DNA of 64,000 nucleotides, taken from Candidatus Electrothrix aestuarii. GTDB lineage: Bacteria > Desulfobacterota > Desulfobulbia > Desulfobulbales > Desulfobulbaceae. Below are positions 1 through 8,788 of this stretch, one piece after another. The notes under the pieces are model-generated. The model was given only the letters and a program-made list of their open reading frames with translations, had not been told where the DNA came from and made no database searches. The stretch's first letter is position 1. Every line of letters starts with the position of its first letter. The position numbers were made by a program, and so were the translations under genes. Where the stretch lies: positions 2,822,193-2,886,192 of the forward strand of contig CP159373.1 of NCBI GenBank assembly GCA_032595685.2, in the 5' to 3' direction.

Positions 1-59
1 TTGAAAAAGAAACAAAAAAAGAATAGAATGGCCTTTTATTATCAAAAGGAGTTACTATC

Positions 60-130
60 AAACAATCAATAAACCGGCCCTCTTGTGTTTGCCGGTTTGC
101 TGTATGTGGGCAGTGAAAATGGTCACATAC
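60..130 (+). promoter_or_regulatory. Two hairpins ahead of folD
   Basis: An 8-bp perfect stem (71-78 with 91-98, AAACCGGC/GCCGGTTT) is followed by a second 7-bp stem (102-108 with 124-130, GTATGTG/CACATAC). Neither has a clean T-run. They could be the end of an upstream gene or a leader structure of folD. No known riboswitch class is recognised here. Confidence 0.35.
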
Positions 131-151
131 GGACTCTTTGAAGGAGCAGCC

Positions 152-1033
152 ATGAGCGCAAAAATCATCAGCGGAACCGAAACCGCAAAGGCGATAAGGG
201 AAGAACTGAAGAAGGAAGTTGCCGAGCTGGCGGATAAGGTGGTTCCGGGGCTGGTTACTATTCTGGTTGGCGAAGATCCCGCTTCTCAGTCCTACGTTGC
301 AGCCAAGAATAAAACCGCCCATGCCTTGGGAATTCATTCCGAGCAGGTTACTCTGGATGCCGAGACCAGCGAGGAAGACCTTCTGGCTCTGGTGGAAAAA
401 TATAATAACGATGAAAAAATTCACGGAATTTTAGTGCAGTTGCCCTTGCCAAAGCATATTGATGAGGCTAAGGTTCTCAATACTATTAATCCTGATAAAG
501 ATGTTGATGGCTTCCACCCGATGAACGTGGGGCGTATGGTCCTGGGTGAAAAATGTTTCCTGCCCTGCACCCCGCATGGTGTACTGGAGCTGCTTGCACG
601 CACTGGTGTAGAGACCTCAGGCGCTGAGGTGGTGGTTGTCGGTCGTTCTAATATTGTTGGTAAGCCGGTAGCTAACCTGATGCTGCAAAAACGTGAGGCT
701 GGTAATGCCACCGTGACCCTCTGCCACACCCGAACCAAGGATATGGATTACCATACCAAACGGGCTGATATTTTGATCGTTGCCGCCGGTGTACCTAATA
801 TGATCAAGGCGGATCAGGTCAAAGAAGGCGTGGTTGTTATTGATGTAGGTGTGAACCGCATCGGAGTCACCGAGTCCGGCAAGGCCAAACTGGCCGGTGA
901 TGTGGAGTTCGAGTCAGTGAAAGAAAAGGCCGCTGCTATCACCCCGGTACCCGGTGGTGTTGGTCCCATGACCATTACCATGCTGATGAAAAATACCGTA
1001 CAGTCCGCCAAGCAGTTTGCCGGATTGGCGTAA
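152..1033 (+). CDS. folD: Bifunctional methylene-tetrahydrofolate dehydrogenase/cyclohydrolase FolD
   Basis: FolD interconverts methylene-H4F, methenyl-H4F and formyl-H4F with NAD(P), the middle steps of the methyl branch of the Wood-Ljungdahl pathway. The product is 293 residues, the usual family length. It shows the N-terminal substrate domain (ILVGEDPASQSYVAAKNK, with the catalytic Lys), the QLPLPKH loop, the GRSNIVGKP dinucleotide motif and the C-terminal TPVPGGVGPMT signature. An upstream reading frame is open, but ATG at 152 is chosen because AAGGAG lies nine bases before it and the protein then begins like other FolD proteins. It heads a same-strand series of CO dehydrogenase/acetyl-CoA synthase genes, so it probably serves that pathway as well as general folate metabolism. 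Confidence 0.96.
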   Translation: MSAKIISGTETAKAIREELKKEVAELADKVVPGLVTILVGEDPASQSYVAAKNKTAHALGIHSEQVTLDAETSEEDLLALVEKYNNDEKIHGILVQLPLPKHIDEAKVLNTINPDKDVDGFHPMNVGRMVLGEKCFLPCTPHGVLELLARTGVETSGAEVVVVGRSNIVGKPVANLMLQKREAGNATVTLCHTRTKDMDYHTKRADILIVAAGVPNMIKADQVKEGVVVIDVGVNRIGVTESGKAKLAGDVEFESVKEKAAAITPVPGGVGPMTITMLMKNTVQSAKQFAGLA

Positions 1034-1040
1034 GGGATTT

Positions 1041-1101
1041 GTAGGGGCAGGCCCCTGTGTCTATCCGATAGGCAAGGGCGAACACAGGGGGGCGCCCCTA
1101 C
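1041..1101. repeat. GTAGGGGC palindromic repeat, copy 1
   Basis: An imperfect inverted repeat of 61 bases opens with GTAGGGGC and closes with GCCCCTAC. The arms continue as CCCCTGTGT and ACACAGGGG. It lies between folD and cooS. Four related copies occur in the window (3189, 14407, 31147, 31254), so this is an interspersed non-coding family and not a one-off terminator. Confidence 0.85.
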
Positions 1102-1186
1102 GAAATAAATGAGGAAGAAAGGATATGGAAGCAGGTCGTTGTTAGGATGCTTGCTTGCAGATTTCAGTTTTTGAGGAGACCGTACT

Positions 1187-3175
1187 ATGGCTAAGCCTAA
1201 TCGCTGCGAAAGCTGTAACGATATAACCGCCAGCTCAACACGCGACCTGCTGAATCAGGATCTTGCCAAGCAGGTTCGTACCGCCTATGACCGTATTGAG
1301 GACCGGGGGATGTCCGCCTGTCTGTTCGGCTCAGGAGGTACCTGCTGCCGTAACTGCAATATGGGACCCTGTCAGATCATTGACGGCGTTGAATCTATGG
1401 TCGGAATCTGCGGCGCCACAGCGGATACGGTTGCGGCCCGAAATTTCGCCCGCGTGGTTGCCGGAGGGGCAGCAGCCCATACTGATCATGCCCGCGAAAT
1501 GGTGCGCGGTTTCATTGCCACGGCAAAAGGGGAAACGCCACATGAGATCAAAGATGTGGCAAAATTGCATGAGATGGCTCAGCTCTTTGGCATAGAGACC
1601 GAGGACCGGGACAAGAATGAGATTGCTATTGAGCTGGGCGAGCGTGCCTTAGCAGAATTTGGGAAGCAGGACAGTGCGCCGCTGACCATGCTCAAGCGGG
1701 CTCCGGAAAAACAGCAGAAGATCTGGAAAGAGCAGGGCGTTGAGCCGCGCTCAGTGGATCGCGAAGTGGTGGAGATGATGCACCGTACCCATATGGGGGT
1801 GGATCAGGAATATCATAATATCATGAAGCAGGCCAGCCGTTGTTCTCTGGCTGACGGTTGGGGCGCTTCCATGCTGTCCACCGAGCTGACCGATATTATG
1901 TTCGGTACCCCGGTACCAAAACGCGCTATTATTGATCTCGGTGTACTCCGGGAGGATATGGTCAACGTCACAGTTCATGGACATGAGCCCCTGTTGGCGG
2001 AGTCCCTCTGCCTGGCTGCTGAAGACGAGGAAATGCTGGCTCTGGCCAAGAAAGCCGGTGCAGCTGGTATTAATCTGGCCGGTGTTTGTTGTACCGGTAA
2101 CGAGATCCTGATGCGGCGCGGTATCCCGGTTGCGGGTTCCTTTATCCAGCAGGAAATGGTGCTGGCCACTGGTGCAGTCGAGGCTATGGTTGTGGATGTA
2201 CAGTGTGTTATGCAGTCCGTTGCCCAGGTGGTAAAGGGCATGCACACCGATATCATCACCACCAATTACCGGGCTAAAATGCCCGATGGTATCCATATCC
2301 AGTTTGATGAGCATGATGCCTATAACTCTGCCAAGCAGATCCTGACCCATGCCATTGCCAACTTCAAGAAGCGGGGCCAGTACTATATCCCCACAGATAA
2401 GAAATTCGATGTGGTTGTTGGTTTTTCCCATGAGACCATCAACTACATGCTCGGTGGTCGCTTCCGTCAGTCCTATCGTCCACTGAACGACAACATTATC
2501 AACGGTCGCATCCGGGGTGTTGGAGCCTTGGTTGGTTGCGAGCATTATAAGCATTCCGATGATGTTCATTTTGAAATCGCCAAAGAGCTGATCAAGAATA
2601 ACGTCTTGGTGCTGGCCACCGGTTGTGCGGCCCAAGCCCTGGGAAAACGAGGCCTGATGCGCCCGGAAGCAGCCACAGAGTATGCCGGAGACGGACTGCG
2701 TGAGGTCTGTGAGACCGTGGGTATGCCGCCGGTACTGCATGTGGGGTCCTGCGTGGATAACTCCCGCCTCCTTATCGCCCTGACCGCTATGGTCAAGGAA
2801 GGTGGCTTGGGAGATGATATCGCTGATTTGCCAGCAGTAGGTTCTGCACCTCTGTGGATGAGTGAAAAAGCAGTGGCCATTGGTCAGTACTTTGTTGCCA
2901 GTGGTGCCCATGTTATCTTCCAGGATTTGCCCATTAGCGGAGCCAAGAAATTCTCTGACTATCTTCTCAAGGAGATCAAAGAAGAATTCGGTGCCTGCTG
3001 GGGTGTTGCCAGCGAGCCGATGGATATTGCCAAGGCCATGATCGCAGCCATTGATGAAAAACGTGAGGCCTTGGGTATCAATAAGAAGAAAGAGCGTGTT
3101 CTCATGGATATGGCCATGCGTCGTGATCTGGAGGCAGGCAAAGGTCTGGCCGGTGCCGGTTGCGGCGGTCAATGA
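1187..3175 (+). CDS. cooS/acsA: Anaerobic Ni-Fe-S carbon monoxide dehydrogenase, catalytic subunit
   Basis: The protein has 662 residues, typical for CooS/AcsA, which reduces CO2 to CO for acetyl-CoA synthase or oxidises CO. The N-terminus carries the cysteines of the B and D clusters (CESCND near residue 8; CCRNCNMGPCQ near 53; GICGA near 74). Later motifs fit C-cluster ligands: GVCCTGNEIL, GCEHYKHSDD, ATGCAAQALGK and LHVGSCVDNSR. The start follows TGAGGAG with normal spacing. It is preceded by folD and followed, after a palindromic repeat, by a small acidic gene and the MetF-AcsD fusion. The position beside acsB and acsC supports a role as the CODH half of the bifunctional CODH/ACS complex. 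The family is certain; the direction of flux cannot be read from sequence. Confidence 0.96.
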   Translation: MAKPNRCESCNDITASSTRDLLNQDLAKQVRTAYDRIEDRGMSACLFGSGGTCCRNCNMGPCQIIDGVESMVGICGATADTVAARNFARVVAGGAAAHTDHAREMVRGFIATAKGETPHEIKDVAKLHEMAQLFGIETEDRDKNEIAIELGERALAEFGKQDSAPLTMLKRAPEKQQKIWKEQGVEPRSVDREVVEMMHRTHMGVDQEYHNIMKQASRCSLADGWGASMLSTELTDIMFGTPVPKRAIIDLGVLREDMVNVTVHGHEPLLAESLCLAAEDEEMLALAKKAGAAGINLAGVCCTGNEILMRRGIPVAGSFIQQEMVLATGAVEAMVVDVQCVMQSVAQVVKGMHTDIITTNYRAKMPDGIHIQFDEHDAYNSAKQILTHAIANFKKRGQYYIPTDKKFDVVVGFSHETINYMLGGRFRQSYRPLNDNIINGRIRGVGALVGCEHYKHSDDVHFEIAKELIKNNVLVLATGCAAQALGKRGLMRPEAATEYAGDGLREVCETVGMPPVLHVGSCVDNSRLLIALTAMVKEGGLGDDIADLPAVGSAPLWMSEKAVAIGQYFVASGAHVIFQDLPISGAKKFSDYLLKEIKEEFGACWGVASEPMDIAKAMIAAIDEKREALGINKKKERVLMDMAMRRDLEAGKGLAGAGCGGQ

Positions 3176-3188
3176 TACGGACGGCTGT

Positions 3189-3251
3189 GTAGGGGCGAAT
3201 CCCTGTGTTCGCCCCAAGTAAAATGGCAAGGTAGTCCGAGATGTCCCCTAC
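3189..3251. repeat. GTAGGGGC palindromic repeat, copy 2 (degenerate)
   Basis: The left arm GTAGGGGCGAATCCCTGTG is well preserved. The right arm is eroded to GTCCCCTAC. It sits between cooS and the small acidic gene and belongs to the same family as the copy at 1041. Confidence 0.7.
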
Positions 3252-3286
3252 AGAATAATAAGTGATTGCAATCAAGGATATTGGTT

Positions 3287-3565
3287 ATGGAAATGACCGT
3301 GAAATGTAAATTTGAATACGAAGTTTCTGGAAAAATTGAATCTGGAGAGACCGTATCCCGATCCGGTGAAACGGAGCTGGTTCGGTCAATGGATATTGAG
3401 GACGATGTTGAACCTGAGATGCTTTATTCTGAAGCAGTTCAAGCTGCTCTTCAAGATTTTTGGTATTTTGAACTTAGCAAAAACGGGCAATCTTATACTT
3501 TCCCTGACGATCTCACGGTATCAATTCGTAACTTGACTGATTTGACAGACTACGGGGATGAATGA
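3287..3565 (+). CDS. Small acidic protein of unknown function in the CODH/ACS cluster
   Basis: I do not recognise this 92-residue protein. It begins MEMTVKCKFEYEVSG and is rich in Glu and Asp. It has no membrane segment, signal peptide or cysteine cluster (one Cys), and the predicted strands suggest a small soluble beta domain. ATG 3287 is preferred because AAGGA lies nine bases upstream; ATG 3293 is also possible. It sits between cooS and the MetF-AcsD gene on the same strand. A link to the CODH complex is possible, but only position supports it. Confidence 0.6.
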   Translation: MEMTVKCKFEYEVSGKIESGETVSRSGETELVRSMDIEDDVEPEMLYSEAVQAALQDFWYFELSKNGQSYTFPDDLTVSIRNLTDLTDYGDE

Positions 3566-3641
3566 TCTGGTTGGGTCATAAGATGATACGGACTATGAAC
3601 AATCTCTGCCCGCAGGGCGGATCAGGTATAGAGGAGGATTG

Positions 3642-6323
3642 ATGAAATCGGGGAGCAATTTGGAGCGGGTGCTCAGGAGCGGCGCATTTGCCGTGACCGG
3701 TGAGCTGGGACCGCCAAAGAACAGTGACCCTGATGTGGTCAGAAAGAAGGCAAGGATACTGAAAGGCAATGTGGATGCGGTCAATATTACCGACTGCCAG
3801 ACCGCAATCGTCCGGATGTCATCTATCGGGGCCGGGCTCCTGACCCAGGCCGAAGGCGTGGAGCCGGTGATTCAGATGACCTGTCGGGACAGAAACCGAA
3901 TCGGTATGCAGTCGGACCTGCTGGCTGCCTCTGCACTGGGATTGAAAAATCTGCTCTGCCTGACCGGCGATCATCAGAAATTCGGGAACCATCCCGGAGC
4001 AAAAGGCGTTTTTGATATGGATTCCATCCAGCTGCTCGGCATGATCCGGGATATGCGGGACGGAAAAAAATTTCAATGCGGTGAGGAAATAAAAGGAAAA
4101 GGGCCGGACCTCTTCCTTGGTGCCGCAGCCAATCCTTTTGCCTATCCCTATGAGTTCCGTGCCGTGCGCATGGGAAAAAAGATCGCCAATGGTGCTGATT
4201 TTATCCAGACCCAGATCATCTATAACGTAGAACGTTTTGCCGAATTCATGAAGACGGCCCGCGAGCTTGGCCTGCATGAAAAGGCATATATCCTTGCCGG
4301 TGTAACCCCGCCCAAATCCCTGGGTATGGCCCGCTACATGAAGAAGTTCGTTCCAGGGATGGATGTAACCGATGATGTTATCAAGCGGATGCAGGGGGCA
4401 AAGGATAAGAAGCAGGAAGGAATTAATATTTGTGTTGATATCATCAACCAGGTAAAAGAGATTCCCGGAGTGGCCGGTGTTCATGTCATGGCTATTGAGT
4501 GGGAAGAGGCGGTTCCTGAGATTTGTGAAAAAGCGGGCCTGCTCCCGCGTCCGACCTTTGATGAAGAGACGGCAGATGTACCTGAGACCACAGCAGCAGT
4601 GAGCGAGACCATTGAGGTGAAGACTCCTGCAGCTCAGGGTGCTGCTGATGATATTCTGGAACAAGCCAAGGCCGAAGCTGAGAAGATTATAGCTGCTGCC
4701 CGGACCGAAGCTGCTGCTTTCTCAGCACAGGCTGCTCAGTCCGGCGAAGCGACAACGGAAACTGCTGCCGCCAGTGGACAAGCGGCAGATGATGCAGGAG
4801 AACATGCGATGAATGAAAATGGACGCCGTGCGGCGTTGGAATCAGTCAAACAGGGCTTGGAGGCCTTGAAGAAGGCCTACGGCCTGAGTGATGATCAGTT
4901 TAATGCCCTGCTGAATTTTATGGATGCAGCAGCCGTGTTGAATAAAGAACCGGCGGGAGCGCCCCAACAACCTGCCGGAGCAAGTCCTGCACCTGCTGCT
5001 CCTGCTACCCCGGTAGTTGAAGCAAAACCTGATGAGAGCGCGGCCAAAGCTGAGGCGGAGGCCAAGGCAAAAGCAGAAGCAGCTGCGAAGGCGGAAGCCG
5101 AGGCCAAGGTCAAAGCAGAGGCGGAAGCAAAGGCCAAAGCGGAAGCTACTGCGAAGGCAGAGGCAGAAGCCAAGGTCAAAGCAGAGGCTGAGGCAAAAGC
5201 GAAGGAAGAAGCTGAGAAAAAGGCTGCCGCAGAAGCAGCTGCGAAGGCGGAGGCAGAAAAGAAGGCCGCTGAAGCAGCAAAGGCAGAAGAAAAGGCGAAG
5301 GCTGCTCCGGCTGCTGCCCCTTCTGACCTGGATGTCCCGGCGCTTTCTACAGATGAGACGCCTTTTGCTGAGCGTGTGACCAAGGTTCCCGCATCCAGCT
5401 ATGCCATGAACTACTCCGGTTCCATCCGCGAGGTCAGCCTGGGGAACGGCGATAAGGCCGTGACTGTCGGTGGTTCCAGCTCGCTGCCTTTCCACCTCTT
5501 TGAGGGCGAGTTAGGCAATAAACCGCTCATTGCTATGGAGATCATGGATAGCCGTCCTGATAACTGGCCTGCCACTCTGACCAAGTACTTTGACGATGTT
5601 ATGGACAGTCCAGTGGATTGGGCCAAGAAGTGCATTGATGTCTACAAGGCGGATGCCCTGAACATCTGGCTCAACGGAACAGATCCTAACGGAGCCAATC
5701 GTTCGGCAGCTGATGCAGCCAAAGATGCCGCCGCAGTAATTGAGGCTGTTGATGTACCCATCATTATCTGGGGTTGCGGTAACGCGGAAAAGGACACCGA
5801 AACCCTGCGCGAGGTGACCTCGCTGATTGGTGATAAGAAGGTTTGTCTGGCCCCCTTGGAAGATGCCAACTACCGAGCTATTGGTGCGACAGCAATGGCC
5901 TTCCAGCATCCGATGGTTGCTGCCTCGCCCATTGATGTCAACCTGGCTAAGCAGTTAAACATTCTCTTGGAAAATCTTGGTGTACCGCTTGATACAGTTA
6001 TGATGGATCCCTCGGTTGGCGCGCTGGGTTATGGTATTGAGTACACCTACTCGGTTATGGAGCGTATTCGTATCGCGGCCTTGACCCAGAAAGATGAAAA
6101 ACTCCAGGTACCGCTTATTTGCAACCTGGGACGTGAGGTATGGAAGGCCAAAGAGGTCGGGCTGCCGAGTGATGATATGCTGGGCGACCAGGAAAATCGA
6201 GGCATTATGATGGAGGCAATTACTGCATCCTGTATGCTGATGGCCGGTGGTGAAGTCCTGATCATGCGCCATCCCAAGGCGGTCAATATGACCAAGGCGC
6301 TCATTAACGGTCTGGCCGGTTAA
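3642..6323 (+). CDS. metF-acsD: Fusion of methylene-H4F reductase (MetF) and corrinoid Fe-S protein small subunit (AcsD)
   Basis: The 893-residue product joins two pathway enzymes. Residues 1 to about 300 are a MetF-type TIM barrel (AVTGELGPPKNSD near the start, LCLTGDH, GADFIQTQIIYN, ILAGVTPPKS). Residues about 300-390 are acidic and Ala-rich. Residues about 390-440 form a helical segment. Residues about 467-556 are a regular Lys/Ala/Glu repeat expected to form a long single helix or coiled coil. Residues about 568-893 are the corrinoid iron-sulfur protein small subunit (CdhD/AcsD), with AMEIMDSRPDNWPATL, MMDPSVGALGYGIEYT and a LICNLGREVWKAKE stretch. ATG 3642 follows GAGGAGG. No frameshift or stop separates the parts. 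The fusion would tether the enzyme that makes methyl-H4F to the corrinoid carrier, although the methyltransferase AcsE is not seen here. A separate internal start is annotated at 4796. Confidence 0.93.
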   Translation: MKSGSNLERVLRSGAFAVTGELGPPKNSDPDVVRKKARILKGNVDAVNITDCQTAIVRMSSIGAGLLTQAEGVEPVIQMTCRDRNRIGMQSDLLAASALGLKNLLCLTGDHQKFGNHPGAKGVFDMDSIQLLGMIRDMRDGKKFQCGEEIKGKGPDLFLGAAANPFAYPYEFRAVRMGKKIANGADFIQTQIIYNVERFAEFMKTARELGLHEKAYILAGVTPPKSLGMARYMKKFVPGMDVTDDVIKRMQGAKDKKQEGINICVDIINQVKEIPGVAGVHVMAIEWEEAVPEICEKAGLLPRPTFDEETADVPETTAAVSETIEVKTPAAQGAADDILEQAKAEAEKIIAAARTEAAAFSAQAAQSGEATTETAAASGQAADDAGEHAMNENGRRAALESVKQGLEALKKAYGLSDDQFNALLNFMDAAAVLNKEPAGAPQQPAGASPAPAAPATPVVEAKPDESAAKAEAEAKAKAEAAAKAEAEAKVKAEAEAKAKAEATAKAEAEAKVKAEAEAKAKEEAEKKAAAEAAAKAEAEKKAAEAAKAEEKAKAAPAAAPSDLDVPALSTDETPFAERVTKVPASSYAMNYSGSIREVSLGNGDKAVTVGGSSSLPFHLFEGELGNKPLIAMEIMDSRPDNWPATLTKYFDDVMDSPVDWAKKCIDVYKADALNIWLNGTDPNGANRSAADAAKDAAAVIEAVDVPIIIWGCGNAEKDTETLREVTSLIGDKKVCLAPLEDANYRAIGATAMAFQHPMVAASPIDVNLAKQLNILLENLGVPLDTVMMDPSVGALGYGIEYTYSVMERIRIAALTQKDEKLQVPLICNLGREVWKAKEVGLPSDDMLGDQENRGIMMEAITASCMLMAGGEVLIMRHPKAVNMTKALINGLAG
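4796..4811 (+). promoter_or_regulatory. Internal ribosome-binding site and ATG inside metF-acsD
   Basis: AGGAG at 4796-4800 lies eight bases before an in-frame ATG at 4809 (Met390 of the fusion). Translation from here would give a shorter protein with the helical linker and the whole AcsD domain but no MetF. Whether it is used cannot be told from sequence. Confidence 0.45.
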
Positions 6324-6401
6324 TGAAGATCTGCCAACTTGCTTTGCAGCAAGGTTTGAACCTGAACTCTGAACCGTCTACACCATAAGGGAGTTGTCTC
6401 A

Positions 6402-8609
6402 ATGTCAAAGATTATCTGCTCCGCAGCTATACGCGGTGCCCAAAAAATCGTGGATATGGCCGAAGCGTCCTATGAGGAGGCCTTAAAAAAGTACGGCCCT
6501 GAACAGGAGGTTGCCTTTCCTAACACGGCCTATTACCTGCCGATTATCTATTCCATGCTTGGAGCCAAGGTGGAAAAACTCGGCGATATGAAAGATATTT
6601 TTCAGGAATGTCGTAAGCTCTTGCCGACCATTGTTACCGAGGATATCTGGCTGCCCTACCTGGGGCCTGCCCTGGATGCCGGTATGGCAACCTATTTTGC
6701 CGAGGAAATGTACGAGGCAATCGACTACCTGAATTCGCCTAATTACTACACCAAGACCGAAGACCCCACCGCAGATAATATCTGGTTGGGCGCGGCAGAC
6801 GACGTTATCTTCCGAAAACGTGGTGTCGAGTTTGTTGACGGTACGGCTCCGGGCTTTGCTGCCATCGTCGGTTCTCCTTCAGATCCTGAGGTCGCCTCCA
6901 AGATCGCCCTGGAGTTGCAGGAAAAGAACCTCTATATCTTTATGCACACAGATTCAGACGGTAATTATATGCCGGATCTGTTGGTAAAGAATGGAGTACA
7001 GGTGGGCTGGAATACCCGTCTGGTGCCCTTTGGTAAGCGCTATACCTCAGTGGTTTTTTCCATTGGTTTTGCCTGTCGTGTGGCGATGGCCTTCGGTGGT
7101 GTCAAGCCTGGCGACTCCAGAGCCAACCTGCTTTATAATAAGGACCGGACCTATGCCTTTGTTATGCCTTTCGGACCAGTCAGCGATGAGTGGTATGCCA
7201 ATGCTGCTGGTGCCATTAACTGGGGTTTTCCGACCATCTCTGATTATGATATTCCTGAGATCCTGCCCACCGGTGTCTGCACCTACGAGCACGTGGTTTC
7301 CAATGTACCCCATGACGAGATCGTCCAGAAGGCCATTGAGGTACGCGGCCTGAAGGTCAATGTGAGCAAGATTGACATTCCTATGTCCTTCGGTCCTGCC
7401 TTTGAGGGCGAGCGTATCCGTAAGGATGACCTGTTCATGGAATGCGGTGGTGGTCGAACCACCGGTGTGGAGGTTCTGATTTCCAAAGAAATGGACGAGG
7501 TGGAAGACGGTCTGGTGACTCTGGACGGTCCCGATATCTCTGACATTGAACAGGGACAGAACCTGCCGATTTCTATCTTGGTCGAGGTGGCCGGTCGTGA
7601 AATGCAGTCCGACTTTGAGCCGATCCTGGAGCGTCAGTTTCATCACCTGATGAACTATATTCAGGGCATTATGCATATCGGTCAGCGGAATATCATGTGG
7701 GTGCGTATCGGCAAGGCTGCCGTGGAAAAAGGATTTTCCTTCAAACATCTTGGCATTGTCCTGCACGGTAAACTGCATCAGGAATTCGGTGCTATTTTGG
7801 ATAAGGTACAGGTCAAAATATCCACTATTCAGGAGCAGGTGGACGAGGTTATGGAACTTGCCAAGCAGGTGTATGATGAGCGTGATCTGCGTCTTGGCTC
7901 TATGACCGATGAGACCGAAGATGTTTTCTACTCCTGTACCCTGTGCCAGTCCTTTGCACCCAGTCATGTTTGTGTGATTACACCAGAACGTATTGGTATG
8001 TGCGGTGCCTATAACTGGCTGGATGGTAAGGCATCGTATCAGATTAATCCAACAGGTCCGAATCAGCCCATTGAAAAGGGCGAGTGTACAGACCCGGATA
8101 ACGGCTATTTTACTGGTATTAACGAGTTTGTTAATCAGGCATCTCGTGGGGCAGTCACTGATGTGAGCTGCTATTCTTTGATGAATAACCCCATGACCGC
8201 CTGTGGTTGCTTTGAGGCCATTGCCGCTATGCTGCCGCAATGTAACGGTATCATGGTCGTTAACCGTGACTACATGGGCATGACCCCGTCTGGAATGAAG
8301 TTCACCACTTTGGCCGGTATGGCTGGTGGCGGTATGCAGACACCCGGCTTCATGGGCGTGTCCAAGCATTACATGACCAGTAAAAAGCTGTTCAAAGCTG
8401 AGGGCGGTATTAAGCGTGTGGTCTGGATGCCCAAGATCATGAAGGATGAGATCAGCGAGAAGCTGAAAGCCATCTGCGAACATGTGGGTATGCCGGAGTT
8501 GTACGATATGATCGCCACCGAAGAGCAGGGCACCACTGAGGAAGAGATTCTTGAGTTCCTCAAGGAGAAGGGGCATCCTGCGCTGGAGATGGAAACGGCT
8601 ATGGGGTGA
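6402..8609 (+). CDS. acsB: CO dehydrogenase/acetyl-CoA synthase, ACS beta subunit
   Basis: The 735-residue AcsB/CdhC protein makes acetyl-CoA from CO, a methyl group from the corrinoid protein, and CoA. The N-terminal CODH-contact domain (AFPNTAYYLPIIYSMLG) is present, which marks the bacterial long form rather than the short archaeal CdhC. Cysteines expected for the A-cluster lie in SCTLC (near 513), MCGAYNW and CYSLMNNPMTACGCFE (near 590-606). The start ATG follows AAGGGAG. It lies 78 bases after the MetF-AcsD stop and 179 bases before acsC. Family and role are certain. Confidence 0.97.
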   Translation: MSKIICSAAIRGAQKIVDMAEASYEEALKKYGPEQEVAFPNTAYYLPIIYSMLGAKVEKLGDMKDIFQECRKLLPTIVTEDIWLPYLGPALDAGMATYFAEEMYEAIDYLNSPNYYTKTEDPTADNIWLGAADDVIFRKRGVEFVDGTAPGFAAIVGSPSDPEVASKIALELQEKNLYIFMHTDSDGNYMPDLLVKNGVQVGWNTRLVPFGKRYTSVVFSIGFACRVAMAFGGVKPGDSRANLLYNKDRTYAFVMPFGPVSDEWYANAAGAINWGFPTISDYDIPEILPTGVCTYEHVVSNVPHDEIVQKAIEVRGLKVNVSKIDIPMSFGPAFEGERIRKDDLFMECGGGRTTGVEVLISKEMDEVEDGLVTLDGPDISDIEQGQNLPISILVEVAGREMQSDFEPILERQFHHLMNYIQGIMHIGQRNIMWVRIGKAAVEKGFSFKHLGIVLHGKLHQEFGAILDKVQVKISTIQEQVDEVMELAKQVYDERDLRLGSMTDETEDVFYSCTLCQSFAPSHVCVITPERIGMCGAYNWLDGKASYQINPTGPNQPIEKGECTDPDNGYFTGINEFVNQASRGAVTDVSCYSLMNNPMTACGCFEAIAAMLPQCNGIMVVNRDYMGMTPSGMKFTTLAGMAGGGMQTPGFMGVSKHYMTSKKLFKAEGGIKRVVWMPKIMKDEISEKLKAICEHVGMPELYDMIATEEQGTTEEEILEFLKEKGHPALEMETAMG

Positions 8610-8788
8610 TCACACAACTGATTCGGTGTTGATGTGCCTTGAATCGTCGGAGATTGGCGCGAGAGAAATAGTATCGCATCTGGCAGAGAATTCTTTTGGA
8701 TGCGCTCAAGATATAACAGGTACTCTGAGAACAAATGAACAGCCGCCGGGCAGATGAAGGAAACGGCTGCTGCATGGGAGGATAGATA

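Noticed and set aside
60..151. A folate-type riboswitch ahead of folD.
   Set aside because: Only two simple hairpins are visible; the conserved junction sequences of known tetrahydrofolate riboswitches are not seen.
1751..3229. A 492-codon open frame on the - strand opposite cooS.
   Set aside because: It is a shadow of the highly expressed-type codon pattern of cooS, with no ribosome site and no family signature. A similar 509-codon frame opposite acsB (7047-8576) was rejected for the same reason.
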